The notes under the pieces are model-generated. The model did no database searches, had not been told where the DNA came from, and saw only the letters and a program-made list of their open reading frames with translations. Made by a program: the position numbers and the translations under genes. Below are positions 25,511-35,635 of a stretch of DNA of 64,000 bases, in pieces. The first letter of the stretch is position 1, and each line of letters opens with the position of its first letter. Where the stretch lies: positions 124,001 to 188,000 of the forward strand of contig NZ_JBDOQP010000002.1 of NCBI RefSeq assembly GCF_039839275.1, in the 5' to 3' direction. This DNA is from Aerobium sp039839275. Its GTDB lineage: Bacteria > Pseudomonadota > Alphaproteobacteria > Rhizobiales > Rhizobiaceae.

Positions 25511-26818
25511 TCAGCGCACGCCGGTGCGGAACAGGATGATGCGCACGGTCTTCACCAGAATCACCAGGTCGATGTCGAACGAAAGCCGCTTCACGTAATA
25601 AAGGTCGTAGGCGAGCTTTGCCGCCTCTTCCTGCGGGGTGCTCGCATAGCCATGCGACACCTGCGCCCATCCGGTGAGCCCGGGCCTGACGAGGTGCCGG
25701 TAGGAATATTGCGGCAGCATCACCTCCAGGGTGCGCGCGATGGGGATGGCCACCGGCCGAGGGCCGATCCACGACATCTCGCCGCGCAGGATATTGAGAA
25801 GCTGTGGAAGTTCGTCGAGGCGGAATTGGCGCAGGAAGCGCAGCGCTGGCACGACGCGATCGTCGTTCTGCCGGGCGGGCGCGTCGCCCGCCTGCAGCAC
25901 CATCGTCCTGAACTTGACCATCGTGAAGATGCTGTCGCCGAAACCGCAACGCTCCTGGCGGAAAAACACCGGCCCTCCGTCGACGACCCGGATATAACCC
26001 GCGATGAGAAGGCATAGCGGAACGGCGATCGGCGACAGGAGGACCACGGCGGTGACGTCGATGGCGCGCTTGAGCTTCGAATAGTAGATCTGGCTCGGAC
26101 TGTAGGCGAGATGCAGGAGATCGAAACTCTGGACGTCGACGCGGTCAAGACGCGTCTCCAGGAAGCGTATCCACGGCGTCACCTTGACCCCCAGCATGTA
26201 GAGACGCGTCAGGAATGCCGACCATTCAGGCGTATGGTGGGCGTCACCGTCGATGAGCACGCGGTCGACACCGGAAATGTCGGGCAGCGGCTTCTTCAGC
26301 ACCGCGATGCTGCCTCCGAGTAGCCCGGCGATCTCGGGCGCGCGCGGAAAATCGAGGATGGCGATCTTTTCCTTGCGCGCCCGGCGCAGCCGGAAACCGG
26401 CATGGACGACGCAGACCAGCGCCACGGGCGCCGCCAGCAAAATGCCGGTGTAGCTCACCGGTATGCGCAGCCCGGCAAGCACCGCGACCACGAAATTGAA
26501 GACGATCACCGTGATGAAGGTGGCGGTGGTGATCGGAAAGTCCTGCCGCGGCAGCCAGTTGAGCAACGCCACCGAGACCAACGGCACCAGGGCGAGCGCG
26601 ACAACCACGAAAGCGAGATTGTGCCAGTCGCTGCGCCCGGCATTGAAGATGATCAGCCAGTAGATGAATGCCTGGAGTGCGACGGCGACGGCGATGGAGG
26701 GCCAGGCATGGCGCAGGTCATGGAGAAAACGTCTCGGGCGCAGTGAAGCGCCTCTTGCGACGACCCCCATGAGTTCGGGGGATGGCCCGCGCCGTATGGG
26801 TCGGTTATGGCGGTTCAT
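25511..26818 (-). CDS. Polyprenyl-phosphate sugar-1-phosphate transferase
   Basis: A 435-residue membrane enzyme of the bacterial sugar transferase family (PF02397). Several N-terminal membrane helices (about residues 30-150) precede a C-terminal catalytic domain that begins KRAIDVTAVVLLSPIAVPLC and includes GPVFFRQERCG and MVKFRTM motifs. Such enzymes (ExoY/WcaJ/WbaP) start polysaccharide synthesis by moving a hexose-1-phosphate from a nucleotide sugar to undecaprenyl phosphate. Genes for ManC and ManB lie directly upstream on the same strand. Confidence 0.92.
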   Translation of the reverse strand: MNRHNRPIRRGPSPELMGVVARGASLRPRRFLHDLRHAWPSIAVAVALQAFIYWLIIFNAGRSDWHNLAFVVVALALVPLVSVALLNWLPRQDFPITTATFITVIVFNFVVAVLAGLRIPVSYTGILLAAPVALVCVVHAGFRLRRARKEKIAILDFPRAPEIAGLLGGSIAVLKKPLPDISGVDRVLIDGDAHHTPEWSAFLTRLYMLGVKVTPWIRFLETRLDRVDVQSFDLLHLAYSPSQIYYSKLKRAIDVTAVVLLSPIAVPLCLLIAGYIRVVDGGPVFFRQERCGFGDSIFTMVKFRTMVLQAGDAPARQNDDRVVPALRFLRQFRLDELPQLLNILRGEMSWIGPRPVAIPIARTLEVMLPQYSYRHLVRPGLTGWAQVSHGYASTPQEEAAKLAYDLYYVKRLSFDIDLVILVKTVRIILFRTGVR

Positions 26819-26917
26819 GCTCGCCTTGCCTAATCCCCGGTCCTGTCCCGGTTAGCTTTCAATCATGTCCAAGTCGCGACTGCGCATTTCCAACGTCTTC
26901 AGCGTTCCGGCGACGGA

Positions 26918-28330
26918 TCACGAACGGCCGTAAATGTCGTCGAAACGTACGATGTCGTCCTCGCCGAGATAGTCGCCGCTCTGCACCTCGATCATGACCA
27001 GCGGATCGTTCGTCGGGTTTTCGAGACGGTGCTTGTGCTCCTTCTCGATATAGGTCGACTGGTTGGTTTCGAGGATCAGCTCGCGGTCGCCATTGACCAC
27101 CTTGGCCCTGCCGGTCACCACCACCCAATGCTCCGAGCGGTGGTGATGCATCTGCAGGCTCAAGCTGGCGCCGGGCTTGACCTCGATGCGCTTGATCTTG
27201 AAGCGCTCGCCTTCCTCCAGCACGGTATAGGAGCCCCAGGGGCGGTGGACCGTACGGTGGAACTGGTGCGCCTCGTGTCCCTGGCTCTTCAGTTCCTCGA
27301 AGAGAATCTTGACGTCCTGCAACGAGTCCTTCGCCGCCACCAGCAGAGCGTCGGCGGAATCCACGATCACGAGGTCCTTGAGCCCGACGCCGGCCACCAG
27401 CCTCTTTTCGCCATGGACATAGGTGTCGCGCGTGCCGACGAGCACCGCATCGCCCTGCACCCGGTTGCCGGCTTCGTCGGCATCGGTCAGTTCGGCGATC
27501 GCGTTCCACGACCCGACATCGCTCCATCCCATGTCGGAGGGCACCACGGCGATGCCGCCTGCCTTCTCAAGCAGTGCATAGTCGATCGAAAGAGCCGGGA
27601 TGCGCGCAAAGGCCTGGGCCTCGAAAGCCAGCGCCTCGCCGCCCGCGCCGTCGAGCTTCGTCGCCGTTTCGAGGCTGGCGCGCGTCGCGTCGAGAATGTC
27701 CGCGCAGTGCTTTTCGAGCAGCGCCAGCATGGTGTCGGCGCGGAAGCACAACATGCCGCCATTCCAATGGAAGCGGCCGGTGCGGAGGTATTCCTCGGCC
27801 TTTTCCCGTGACGGCTTCTCGACGAAACGCACCACGTCCTCGCCGTCGGCCTCGATATAGCCGTAGGCGGTTTCCGCGTGGGTCGGCTTGATGCCCAGCG
27901 TGACCAGGCGTCCCTGTCCCGCCAGCGCGACCGCACGCGACGCGGCACGGCCGAATGCGTCGAGATCGCGAATGATATGGTCCGCAGGCATCACGAACAG
28001 TATCGCATCACCGCCGTGCGTGGCGGCAACGTGCAGCGTGGCGGCAGCGACGGCTGCGGCGGTGTCGCGGCCCGCCGGCTCCAAGAGCATCGTCATGGAA
28101 GGTCCCGGATTGACCTCGCGGTATTCGTCGGCCGTTCCGAACTGCAGATCCTGGTTGGTGACGGTGACGATGCCGCTGACATCCTGCAACGCGGCAGCGC
28201 GCAGGAACGTATGCTGCAACAGCGACTTGCCATCGGGCAGGCGAATGAAAGGCTTTGGGTGAGCCTTGCGGGATACCGGCCAAAGGCGCGATCCGGACCC
28301 GCCGCTGATGATGATCGGAATAAGCGTCAT
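26918..28330 (-). CDS. manC: Mannose-1-phosphate guanylyltransferase / mannose-6-phosphate isomerase
   Basis: A 470-residue bifunctional enzyme. The N-terminal nucleotidyltransferase starts with IIISGGSGSRLWPVSR, which binds GTP, and the C-terminal cupin has HHHRSEHW, the isomerase metal site. It turns fructose-6-P to mannose-6-P and mannose-1-P to GDP-mannose. The ATG at 28330 gives this N-terminus. GDP-mannose then feeds Gmd and Rmd encoded at 49.5-51.4 kb. Confidence 0.95.
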   Translation of the reverse strand: MTLIPIIISGGSGSRLWPVSRKAHPKPFIRLPDGKSLLQHTFLRAAALQDVSGIVTVTNQDLQFGTADEYREVNPGPSMTMLLEPAGRDTAAAVAAATLHVAATHGGDAILFVMPADHIIRDLDAFGRAASRAVALAGQGRLVTLGIKPTHAETAYGYIEADGEDVVRFVEKPSREKAEEYLRTGRFHWNGGMLCFRADTMLALLEKHCADILDATRASLETATKLDGAGGEALAFEAQAFARIPALSIDYALLEKAGGIAVVPSDMGWSDVGSWNAIAELTDADEAGNRVQGDAVLVGTRDTYVHGEKRLVAGVGLKDLVIVDSADALLVAAKDSLQDVKILFEELKSQGHEAHQFHRTVHRPWGSYTVLEEGERFKIKRIEVKPGASLSLQMHHHRSEHWVVVTGRAKVVNGDRELILETNQSTYIEKEHKHRLENPTNDPLVMIEVQSGDYLGEDDIVRFDDIYGRS

Positions 28331-28496
28331 GAGTTCTCTTCGTCCCCGCCCCATTCAGCCATGAAAGGCTTGTCGTTGTCTCTTCAGAATGCCACTGCCG
28401 CACAGAACCCGCCGGATTTTCGCAGGGCGTAGTGCAGGGCGGCTGCGAATGCAAGCAAGGCGTGGCGTGTCTGCCGCCGCCGCCCGCGCCGACCCT

Positions 28497-29903
28497 TTAG
28501 GGACGCAGCCGCGAAAGCACGGTTTCCAGCAGCGTCGATGCTTCCCCTGGTTCCGCAGCCTCGACATAACAGCGCATCTCGGGCGCGTTGCCGGATGGGC
28601 GCAGATGGACGATGCGGCCATCATCGAGCGCCACGCGCAGGCCGTCCGTGCGGTCGACCTCCTGTGGCGTGCCGATGCCCTCCAGAAGCGCTGCGATCGC
28701 GTCATTGCTGGCGTCGAGCCGCTCCATCAATGCGCGGCTGTCGGCGACAGGAAAATTCTCCAGCCGGTCGCTGAGGCAGACCGGCAGGCCAAGCGCCTCG
28801 ATATGCTCCGAAAGCGGGCCCTTGGTGGCAAGCGCGAGCGCCACGAGGATCGGCAGTGCACTGTCTCGCGTCGGCAAGGCCGCAAGCGTGCCGCCGGCCA
28901 CCGCCGTTGGGCGTCCGGTGAGAAATCCGCCATTGGCTTCGAAACCCACCACGCTGCCGGCCTCTGCCCCGGCTGCCGCAGCCATCATCGCCTCGATCAC
29001 GAAAGGCGAACCGACCCTTGTTCTGACGGTTTCGAGGCCCAGCGCGCGGTCGATCCCGGAATTGCTCGTCACCGGTGTCACCACGAAGCGCGCATCCAGG
29101 AACAGCGAGGCCAGAATGCCGAGCACGTCACCGCGTATCTGTTCGCCGCGCTCGTCGGCAACCAGCGGCCGGTCCGCGTCGGCATCGGTGGAGATGATCG
29201 CCGCGAGCTCGTGTTCCATCGCCCACGCGCGCAGGCGCGTCTGCGTGCCGTCGCCCACCGCTTCCGTGTCGACAGGCACAAAGTGTTCGGACCGCCCCAG
29301 CGGCACCACGTCGGCGCCCAGCTCTGTCAGGAGCTTGTCGAAAAAATCGCGGGCAACGGAGCTGTGCTGGTAGATGCCGACGCGCAGGCCCTCCAGCGCC
29401 CGCTCGGGCAGGATCGCCAGGCAACGTTCGCGATAGCGCGCCCACGCGGCCGAAGATTCGTCCCGGACATCCGCTACGTCACCCAGTTCGCTAGCAGTGC
29501 CAAGCTTTTCGACATGGAAAAGGATCGCCTGTTCGTCGCCCTTGTCGATCTCGCCGTCCGGCCGGTAGAATTTCAGGCCGTTGCGGTCTGCGGGGATGTG
29601 CGACCCGGACACCATGATCGCCGCCGTGCCCGAGGCCGTCGCGTGCAGTGCCAGAGCAGGCGTCGGCAGTGCGCAGCACGTCACTGGCGTCATGCCGTCG
29701 TTCTGCAGGGCCGCGATACACTGGCGTGCTATGGCCGGGCTGCTGTCGCGCAAATCCTGGCCGACATAGACCACGTCGCCGCGCTTGATGCTGCCGCCCT
29801 CGACCAGGTGATGGATGAAGGCGACCGCATAGCGGCCCGCCGCGCCATCGAGAAGATCGGTCGCAAGCCCGCGCAGGCCACTCGTTCCAAATTTCAGGCT
29901 CAT
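28497..29903 (-). CDS. manB: Phosphomannomutase
   Basis: A 468-residue alpha-D-phosphohexomutase. The phosphoserine loop is VSGSHIP (Ser101), a variant of the usual TASHNP, and the metal loop is DADADRP rather than DGDGDRL. Such variants occur in rhizobial NoeK-like phosphomannomutases. It makes mannose-1-P for ManC, whose gene follows after 166 nt. Confidence 0.92.
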   Translation of the reverse strand: MSLKFGTSGLRGLATDLLDGAAGRYAVAFIHHLVEGGSIKRGDVVYVGQDLRDSSPAIARQCIAALQNDGMTPVTCCALPTPALALHATASGTAAIMVSGSHIPADRNGLKFYRPDGEIDKGDEQAILFHVEKLGTASELGDVADVRDESSAAWARYRERCLAILPERALEGLRVGIYQHSSVARDFFDKLLTELGADVVPLGRSEHFVPVDTEAVGDGTQTRLRAWAMEHELAAIISTDADADRPLVADERGEQIRGDVLGILASLFLDARFVVTPVTSNSGIDRALGLETVRTRVGSPFVIEAMMAAAAGAEAGSVVGFEANGGFLTGRPTAVAGGTLAALPTRDSALPILVALALATKGPLSEHIEALGLPVCLSDRLENFPVADSRALMERLDASNDAIAALLEGIGTPQEVDRTDGLRVALDDGRIVHLRPSGNAPEMRCYVEAAEPGEASTLLETVLSRLRP

Positions 29904-30012
29904 GCAAAGACCAGTCGGCGTCGCGCTGCCTCACGCGATAAGGAAACGCGGTGGCATTGTTGAACTCGTTCGCGCCTTCGCACCAAAGCGCGATGACGCA
30001 GGCTGAGGGTTC

Positions 30013-31119
30013 TTAGTGCGGAAGCAGGCTTCGATAAAGAGCAATGTAAGAATTCACCATCGGCTCCGCTGAAAAGATGTTACAAAATCTTTCATGCGCG
30101 GCAGCGCCCATGGCTCGCGCCAATTCGCGATCTTGGTGAAGCTTCTGCATGGCGGCCCCCAGGGCGGCGGCATCCGCGGGGGGCACCACGATGCCGGTCT
30201 CGCCGTCCTTGTTGACGTAGCTGGTACCCGTCCCGATCTCGCAGCTTATCATTGGCCTGCCGGCACGCGCCGCTTCCAGAAGTGCGACGCCGAACGCTTC
30301 CGAGCGAAGGTGCGAAGGGAAGACGAATGCACGGCTCAATTCCAGCAGAGCCGCGCGGTCCGCGTCATCGACGCTGCCGACAAGCTGCAGGTTTGGAAGA
30401 CCGGCGGCAAGGAGATCCGCTCCCATCTCGCCCTCGCCCACCACAACGACGGGCAGCCCCGTCGCGCGGGCGGCATCGATCAGGAACCCCAATCCCTTGT
30501 AGTAGCGCAACGCGCCGACAAAGAGGAAGAAGTCCTGCCCGACCCTGGCCCGCCAGGATTCCACCACTGCAGGATCGAGCATCTCGCGCGATTGGGGTCC
30601 GAGACCGATCGGTATGACGCTCGTCTTTTCGCGATACGTCTTGAGCACCGGGCTCGAAGCGACATAGTTCGGCGACGTCGCCACGATCCGATCGACCCGT
30701 TTCAGGAATGCATGCATCAGCGGCTTGTAGGCCTGGAGCAGCAGTTTCTGGCGCACGACATCGGAGTGATACGTCACGACCGTCGGCTTGCCATGACGCG
30801 CCAGGAAATGGGCGATGTCCATATAGGGCCACGGGAAATGATAGTGCACGATGTCGGCTTCGCGGGCGAGATCGGCAAAGACCTTGATACCCGACAACGA
30901 GAAGCCGGTGGACGCGACGTGAAGGTCCTGACGCGCCTTGTAGGCGTGGTGACGCCCGACCTGCAACGGTTCCTTGATCCCGGCGGAGGAAGGCGACAGC
31001 GACAGGACGTCGGCGCGGATGCCGTGCTCCTCGCTTCCTTCGGCGATCTGCCAGATCACCCGCTCGATGCCGGCGAAGGTATCGGGGATATAGGTCTTGA
31101 AGAAATGGAGGACGCGCAT
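30013..31119 (-). CDS. Family 4 glycosyltransferase
   Basis: A 368-residue GT-B enzyme beginning MRVLHFFKTYIPDTFAGIE. The donor-site EAFGVALLEAARAGRPMISCE motif is at about residues 282-302 and defines the retaining GT4 family. The ATG at 31119 gives the conserved N-terminus; the frame runs to an ATG at 31185 and neither has a strong ribosome binding site. It is transcribed divergently from the next glycosyltransferase gene. Its acceptor is presumed to be the surface polysaccharide. Confidence 0.9.
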   Translation of the reverse strand: MRVLHFFKTYIPDTFAGIERVIWQIAEGSEEHGIRADVLSLSPSSAGIKEPLQVGRHHAYKARQDLHVASTGFSLSGIKVFADLAREADIVHYHFPWPYMDIAHFLARHGKPTVVTYHSDVVRQKLLLQAYKPLMHAFLKRVDRIVATSPNYVASSPVLKTYREKTSVIPIGLGPQSREMLDPAVVESWRARVGQDFFLFVGALRYYKGLGFLIDAARATGLPVVVVGEGEMGADLLAAGLPNLQLVGSVDDADRAALLELSRAFVFPSHLRSEAFGVALLEAARAGRPMISCEIGTGTSYVNKDGETGIVVPPADAAALGAAMQKLHQDRELARAMGAAAHERFCNIFSAEPMVNSYIALYRSLLPH

Positions 31120-31304
31120 ATCCGGGCCGCAATCGTTTCCGCGCTCCACCAGGGACAAGCGCGTCAGCCGCCCCTCATCCTTCATGGCGCGCAGCGATGC
31201 AACCGCAAATCGGGAGGCGAACCTGCGACCTGCGTGACGCGCCTTGTCGGGAAAGGGTCGAACGGGTAGGAAGTCGCTCGCAACGAGGTCTCCGGCAAAC
31301 CCGC

Positions 31305-32465
31305 ATGAAAGTCATCCTGTCAGTCGAACCGATACGTTTCCCGCTGACGGGGATCGGACGCTACACGCTGGAGATCGCGCGCCATATGGCGGGCAGCGCC
31401 GACGTTGAGGCGCTGCGATATTTTTCCGAGGGCGGGTTCCTGGAGCAATTGCCGTCGCCGTCCGAAACGCCGGCTAGCCCCTCGGTTTCCGCGATCATCA
31501 GGGCAAAGCGCCTGCTGGCACGCAACAAGATGCTGCTGGAGACCTACCGCTTCATGCGTGGGCGCAAGCAGGTCAAGGCGCTGGCCGGCACGCAGGACTG
31601 GCTCTATCACGGCCCGAACTACTACCTGCCGGAAACGGAAGGGCCATCGGTCGTGACCTTTCACGACCTGTCCGTCATCACCATGCCCGAGTGCCATCCG
31701 GTGGAGCGTGTCCTGTTCATGAAAAAGGAGATGGAACTCTCCCTGCAGCGGGCGAGCTTCGTCATCACCGATTCGGACCATGCGCGCCACGAGATCGCCA
31801 AGCACTATTCCTGGCCTCTGGAACGCATCCGGACGGTCTATCTGGCCGGCAGCGGCAATTTCGTGCCACGGAGCGCCCAGGAGACCAGCGCCGCGCTTGC
31901 CGATCTCGATCTTCCTCATGGCGGCTATACGCTTTATGCCGGCACGATCGAGCCGCGCAAGAATCTCGAGCGCCTGCTGATGGCCTACGAGATGCTCGAT
32001 CCGAAGTTGCGCCAGCGCTATCCGCTGATCCTCGCCGGCTTCAAGGGCTGGAACAACGACGCGATCCTGCAGCGCATCGACGCGGCCCAGCGCGCCGGCT
32101 GGGCGCGCTATCTCGGCTATGTGCCGGAAGGCGTGCTGCCGCACCTGTTCTCGGCCGCCCGGCTCTTCGTGTTTCCCTCCCTTCATGAAGGGTTCGGGCT
32201 GCCGGTGCTCGAAGCCATGGCGTCGGCGGTTCCCGTCGTCTGTTCCGACACATCCTCGCTGCCGGAAGTGGCCGGCGATGCCGCCGCCATGTGCGCGCCG
32301 GCAGATGTTGATGGGCTGTCGTATCTCATCGCTCAGGGCCTTCAGGACGAGGGGTGGCGCAGCCGGGCGACCGCGAGAGGACTGGCTCAGGCGCAAAAAT
32401 TCAGTTGGCAGCGGTGCGGGGCAGAGACGGTTCAGCTATACCGCGATGCGCTGGCCGCGGCATGA
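31305..32465 (+). CDS. Family 4 glycosyltransferase
   Basis: A 386-residue GT-B enzyme. The N-terminus SVEPIRFPLTGIGRY contains the GIGRY loop typical of mannosyl/rhamnosyl transferases of this family, and the C-terminal donor motif is PSLHEGFGLPVLEAMAS at about residue 290. The start at 31305 is chosen because homology begins there. It leads the plus-strand run with wzm and wzt, 28 nt away, so it probably builds the glycan that they export. Confidence 0.91.
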   Translation: MKVILSVEPIRFPLTGIGRYTLEIARHMAGSADVEALRYFSEGGFLEQLPSPSETPASPSVSAIIRAKRLLARNKMLLETYRFMRGRKQVKALAGTQDWLYHGPNYYLPETEGPSVVTFHDLSVITMPECHPVERVLFMKKEMELSLQRASFVITDSDHARHEIAKHYSWPLERIRTVYLAGSGNFVPRSAQETSAALADLDLPHGGYTLYAGTIEPRKNLERLLMAYEMLDPKLRQRYPLILAGFKGWNNDAILQRIDAAQRAGWARYLGYVPEGVLPHLFSAARLFVFPSLHEGFGLPVLEAMASAVPVVCSDTSSLPEVAGDAAAMCAPADVDGLSYLIAQGLQDEGWRSRATARGLAQAQKFSWQRCGAETVQLYRDALAAA

Positions 32466-32493
32466 AGATGCTTCGCCGAAAGGACAGTCGCCC

Positions 32494-33288
32494 ATGAACG
32501 GCCTGCTCAAAGGGGCCTGGCGGTATCGCCATTTCATCACTTCGTCGATTGCCACGGAGTTCCGCCTCCGCGTGGCGCGCAGCCGGCTGGGCATTCTCTG
32601 GATCGTCATCGCGCCGTTGATGCAGGTCGCGATCTTCGCGTTCGTGCTCTCGGCGATCATGTCGCACAGGCTTCCAGGCATCGACAATCGTTTCGCCTAT
32701 TCGATCTATCTGATGGCCGGCTTCGTAGCGTGGTTTCCGTTCATCGAGATCGTAAACCGCTGCGTCACCGTGTTTATCGAGAACGCCAATGCGATGAAGA
32801 AGATCGCATTTCCGCGGATCGTCCTGCCGCTGATCTGCATCGGCAGCGCCAGCGTCAACAACCTGATTTTCTTTGCCATGGTGATGATCGCCTACGTGCT
32901 GATCGGGCATGCTCCGGGCATGACAATCCTCTGGTATCCGGTGCTGTTCTTAGTCACTGCTGCACTTGCGGCCGGCCTTGGCATCGTGCTCGGCGTGCTC
33001 AACGTTTTCATGCGCGACGTGCAGCAGATGGTCGCGATCCTGTTGCAGTTCGGGTTCTGGATGACCCCGATCGTCTACATGGTCGAGATCATTCCCGAGC
33101 CATGGCGAGAATGGCTCAAGCTCAACCCGCTCTACTGGGTGGTGGAAAACCACCATCGCGTGCTGGCCTACGGACAGGCTCCGGATGCCGTCAGCATGAT
33201 CGGACTGACGGTTCTGGCGGCGATGCTCGTGATGCTTGGCCTGTTCCTCTTCCGCCGGGCCAGCGCAGAGATGGTGGACGCGTTATGA
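32494..33288 (+). CDS. wzm: ABC transporter permease for polysaccharide export (Wzm type)
   Basis: A 264-residue ABC-2 family permease with about six membrane helices, the first just after RSRLGILWIVI at residues 27-40. With the ATPase encoded next (4-nt overlap, ATGA) it should flip undecaprenyl-linked O-antigen across the inner membrane. The ATG has AAAGGA at suitable distance. The presence of Wzm/Wzt rather than Wzx/Wzy indicates the ABC-dependent O-antigen pathway, typical of homopolymers such as D-rhamnan. Confidence 0.93.
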   Translation: MNGLLKGAWRYRHFITSSIATEFRLRVARSRLGILWIVIAPLMQVAIFAFVLSAIMSHRLPGIDNRFAYSIYLMAGFVAWFPFIEIVNRCVTVFIENANAMKKIAFPRIVLPLICIGSASVNNLIFFAMVMIAYVLIGHAPGMTILWYPVLFLVTAALAAGLGIVLGVLNVFMRDVQQMVAILLQFGFWMTPIVYMVEIIPEPWREWLKLNPLYWVVENHHRVLAYGQAPDAVSMIGLTVLAAMLVMLGLFLFRRASAEMVDAL

Positions 33289-34511
33289 GCGAACTCGTGC
33301 TTCAGGCGCACGGACTTGGAAAGGCGTTCCGCCGCTATCGGCGCGAACTCGACCGCGTTGCCGGCTGGTTCGGCGCCCCGATTGCGCCGGCGGAAGAGCG
33401 GTGGGTCTTGCGCGACATCAGCTTCGCCGTCGAAGCCGGTCAATCGATCGGGATCGTCGGGCGCAATGGCGCCGGCAAGAGCACGCTCCTCAAGATGATC
33501 GCGGGAACCATGCGGCCCAACGCCGGCACGGTCAGCCTGAGCGGCAGGGTCGCCGCGATCCTCGAACTGGGGATGGGCTTCAATCCCGAACTGACAGGTC
33601 GCCAGAACGTCTATCATTCCGGTGGGATGATGGGGTTGCAGCGTTCTGAGATCAGCGGCCTCATGGACTGGATTGCCGGTTTCGCCGAACTGGGCGACCA
33701 TTTCGACCAGCCGCTGCGCATCTATTCCAGCGGCATGCAGATGCGGCTGGCATTCGCCGTCGCCACCGCGATGCGACCCGACGTGCTGATCATTGATGAA
33801 GCGCTTGCCGTCGGTGATTCCTACTTCCAGCACAAAAGCATGGAGCGCATTCGTTCGTTCCGCGAGCAAGGCACCGCGCTGATCCTCGTCTCCCACGACA
33901 AGGCGTCGGTACAAAGCCTTTGCGACCGGGCGCTGCTGCTCGACGAGGGCAGGCTGGCCCTCGACGGGACGCCCGAGAGCGTGCTCGACTATTACAACGC
34001 ACTTCTCGCACGCAAGGAGGGCGAGGCGATCGAAACACACATGCTCGACGATGGCCGGATCCAGACGATCTCTGGTTCGCGGCAGGCTCAAGTCGAGCGG
34101 ATCGCGCTTCTCGATGCCGCTGGACGCCCGGTCGACACCGTCGGCGTCAACGCCCCTGTAACCTTACGCGTGGAGGTGCTCGTTCACGAGGACATTCCCC
34201 GCCTCGTGCTCGGCTTCTCGATCAAGAGCCGCCTCGGCCAGACGATCTTCGGCACCAACTCGCATTTTCTGGGCAAACCGCTCGACAACGTGCGCAAGGG
34301 CGAGCGGGCGACGTTTGAGGTGGGATTGCCGGCGGCGTTCGTACCTGGCAGCTATTCAGTCTCGACGGCGCTCGTCAGCGGTGAAAGCCACATTGAGCAA
34401 AGCTACGAGTGGCGCGATCTCGCCCTCATGTTCTCCGTCGTCAATGTCGGGGAGCCGCCATTCGACGGCATTTCCTATCTTCCGGTCGATCTGCGGGTGA
34501 AGCGGGGATAA
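33285..34511 (+). CDS. wzt: ABC transporter ATPase for polysaccharide export (Wzt type)
   Basis: A 408-residue protein. The ATPase has Walker A GRNGAGKST at residues 59-67, a YSSGMQMRLAFA signature, and Walker B VLIIDEALAVGD. A C-terminal beta domain (about residues 255-408) resembles the Wzt carbohydrate-binding domain that recognises the finished or modified chain end before export. The start overlaps wzm by 4 nt. This domain would demand a terminal modification, for which the methyltransferases here are candidates. Confidence 0.93.
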   Translation: MSELVLQAHGLGKAFRRYRRELDRVAGWFGAPIAPAEERWVLRDISFAVEAGQSIGIVGRNGAGKSTLLKMIAGTMRPNAGTVSLSGRVAAILELGMGFNPELTGRQNVYHSGGMMGLQRSEISGLMDWIAGFAELGDHFDQPLRIYSSGMQMRLAFAVATAMRPDVLIIDEALAVGDSYFQHKSMERIRSFREQGTALILVSHDKASVQSLCDRALLLDEGRLALDGTPESVLDYYNALLARKEGEAIETHMLDDGRIQTISGSRQAQVERIALLDAAGRPVDTVGVNAPVTLRVEVLVHEDIPRLVLGFSIKSRLGQTIFGTNSHFLGKPLDNVRKGERATFEVGLPAAFVPGSYSVSTALVSGESHIEQSYEWRDLALMFSVVNVGEPPFDGISYLPVDLRVKRG

Positions 34512-34525
34512 TCCTGGCCACCGTT

Positions 34526-35635
34526 TCAGGCGTCGGCCTCCTGCCGTGCCTTCGCGCCTGAATCCCTGTAGCGTCCCCGCAATTGGAGGAATGGCCGCTC
34601 GATCACGCTGTAGGACAGGCATGCAAGGACAAGTGTGCAGGCCAGCACCAGCGCGCCGTCGATGAGGAACATCGTCGCGGTCCCGCCACCGATCCGCCCG
34701 AACAGTTCGTGCAGGGTGAAGATCACCAGCGCGTGCCACATGTAGATCGAGAAGCTCCACTCCCCGCCCTTGCGCAGGACGGACTCGACCAGGGTCGGCC
34801 AGGAGAACCGCGCGTTCAGGTAGCCGACGGCAACCGCGCCCCACAGGGCGGACTCGATCGTTCCCCAGATGATCCAGAACGGTTGTTTCTGATCGGCGGC
34901 GAAGAAGCTCGCCCAACGCGCCTGCGCTCCCACCATCACCAGGATAGCCACCACGGAGACAAGCAGCAGCTTTCCGCCGTGACGGTGCAGCCACCCCTGC
35001 CGCTGATGATGGATGATCGCCACCAGCATGCCGACAAGGAACTGATCGAACCGGCCGACAAGCGTCGAATAGAGCATGTGCGTGCTGTTGGCGGTGGCGA
35101 AATAGGCTGCGAGCTTCACGACGAGCATCAGGAGCACGAGCTTGACGAGATAAGACGGCCCATGGTCGCGCACGAACAGCGCCAGGAACGGGAACACCAG
35201 ATAGAAGGTGAACTCGACCGAGATGCTCCATGCCGGCCCGGTGGCGAAATGCCAGGAGGTCGGTGCGTTGCCGAGATTGGTGAACAACAAGTAGAGGATG
35301 TCGGTCGCCTCGAAACGATCACGACCGATCGATATCGCCACCATGAACACGACGAGAAACAGCGGCGCTATGCGCAGGATGCGATTGCGCAGGAACTGGC
35401 CGTACCGGATGCTTCCACCGGCTTGCGCGATCGTCATGAAGATGAAACCGGAAAGCACGAAGAACAGGCTGACGCCTGTGTGACCCTCGGTGATCAGCCC
35501 CATCCAGAACAGCGACGGCAGGGCCTGCCATCCGCCCGCGTAATAGTGGAAAAAATGAAAGCCGACGACGAGCAGCGCCGCCAACAGCCGCAGATGATCG
35601 AGGCGTGGAATGTAGTCGAGGTTGCGGGACTTCAT
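34526..35635 (-). CDS. Acyltransferase family 3 membrane protein
   Basis: A 369-residue protein with about ten membrane helices, of the OafA/ExoZ-type acyltransferase 3 family. The segment HTGVSLFFVLSGFIF at about residues 52-66 is characteristic. These enzymes O-acetylate surface polysaccharides. It converges on wzt and overlaps the following upstream glycosyltransferase gene by 4 nt, so it belongs to a second, minus-strand glycan operon. Confidence 0.9.
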   Translation of the reverse strand: MKSRNLDYIPRLDHLRLLAALLVVGFHFFHYYAGGWQALPSLFWMGLITEGHTGVSLFFVLSGFIFMTIAQAGGSIRYGQFLRNRILRIAPLFLVVFMVAISIGRDRFEATDILYLLFTNLGNAPTSWHFATGPAWSISVEFTFYLVFPFLALFVRDHGPSYLVKLVLLMLVVKLAAYFATANSTHMLYSTLVGRFDQFLVGMLVAIIHHQRQGWLHRHGGKLLLVSVVAILVMVGAQARWASFFAADQKQPFWIIWGTIESALWGAVAVGYLNARFSWPTLVESVLRKGGEWSFSIYMWHALVIFTLHELFGRIGGGTATMFLIDGALVLACTLVLACLSYSVIERPFLQLRGRYRDSGAKARQEADA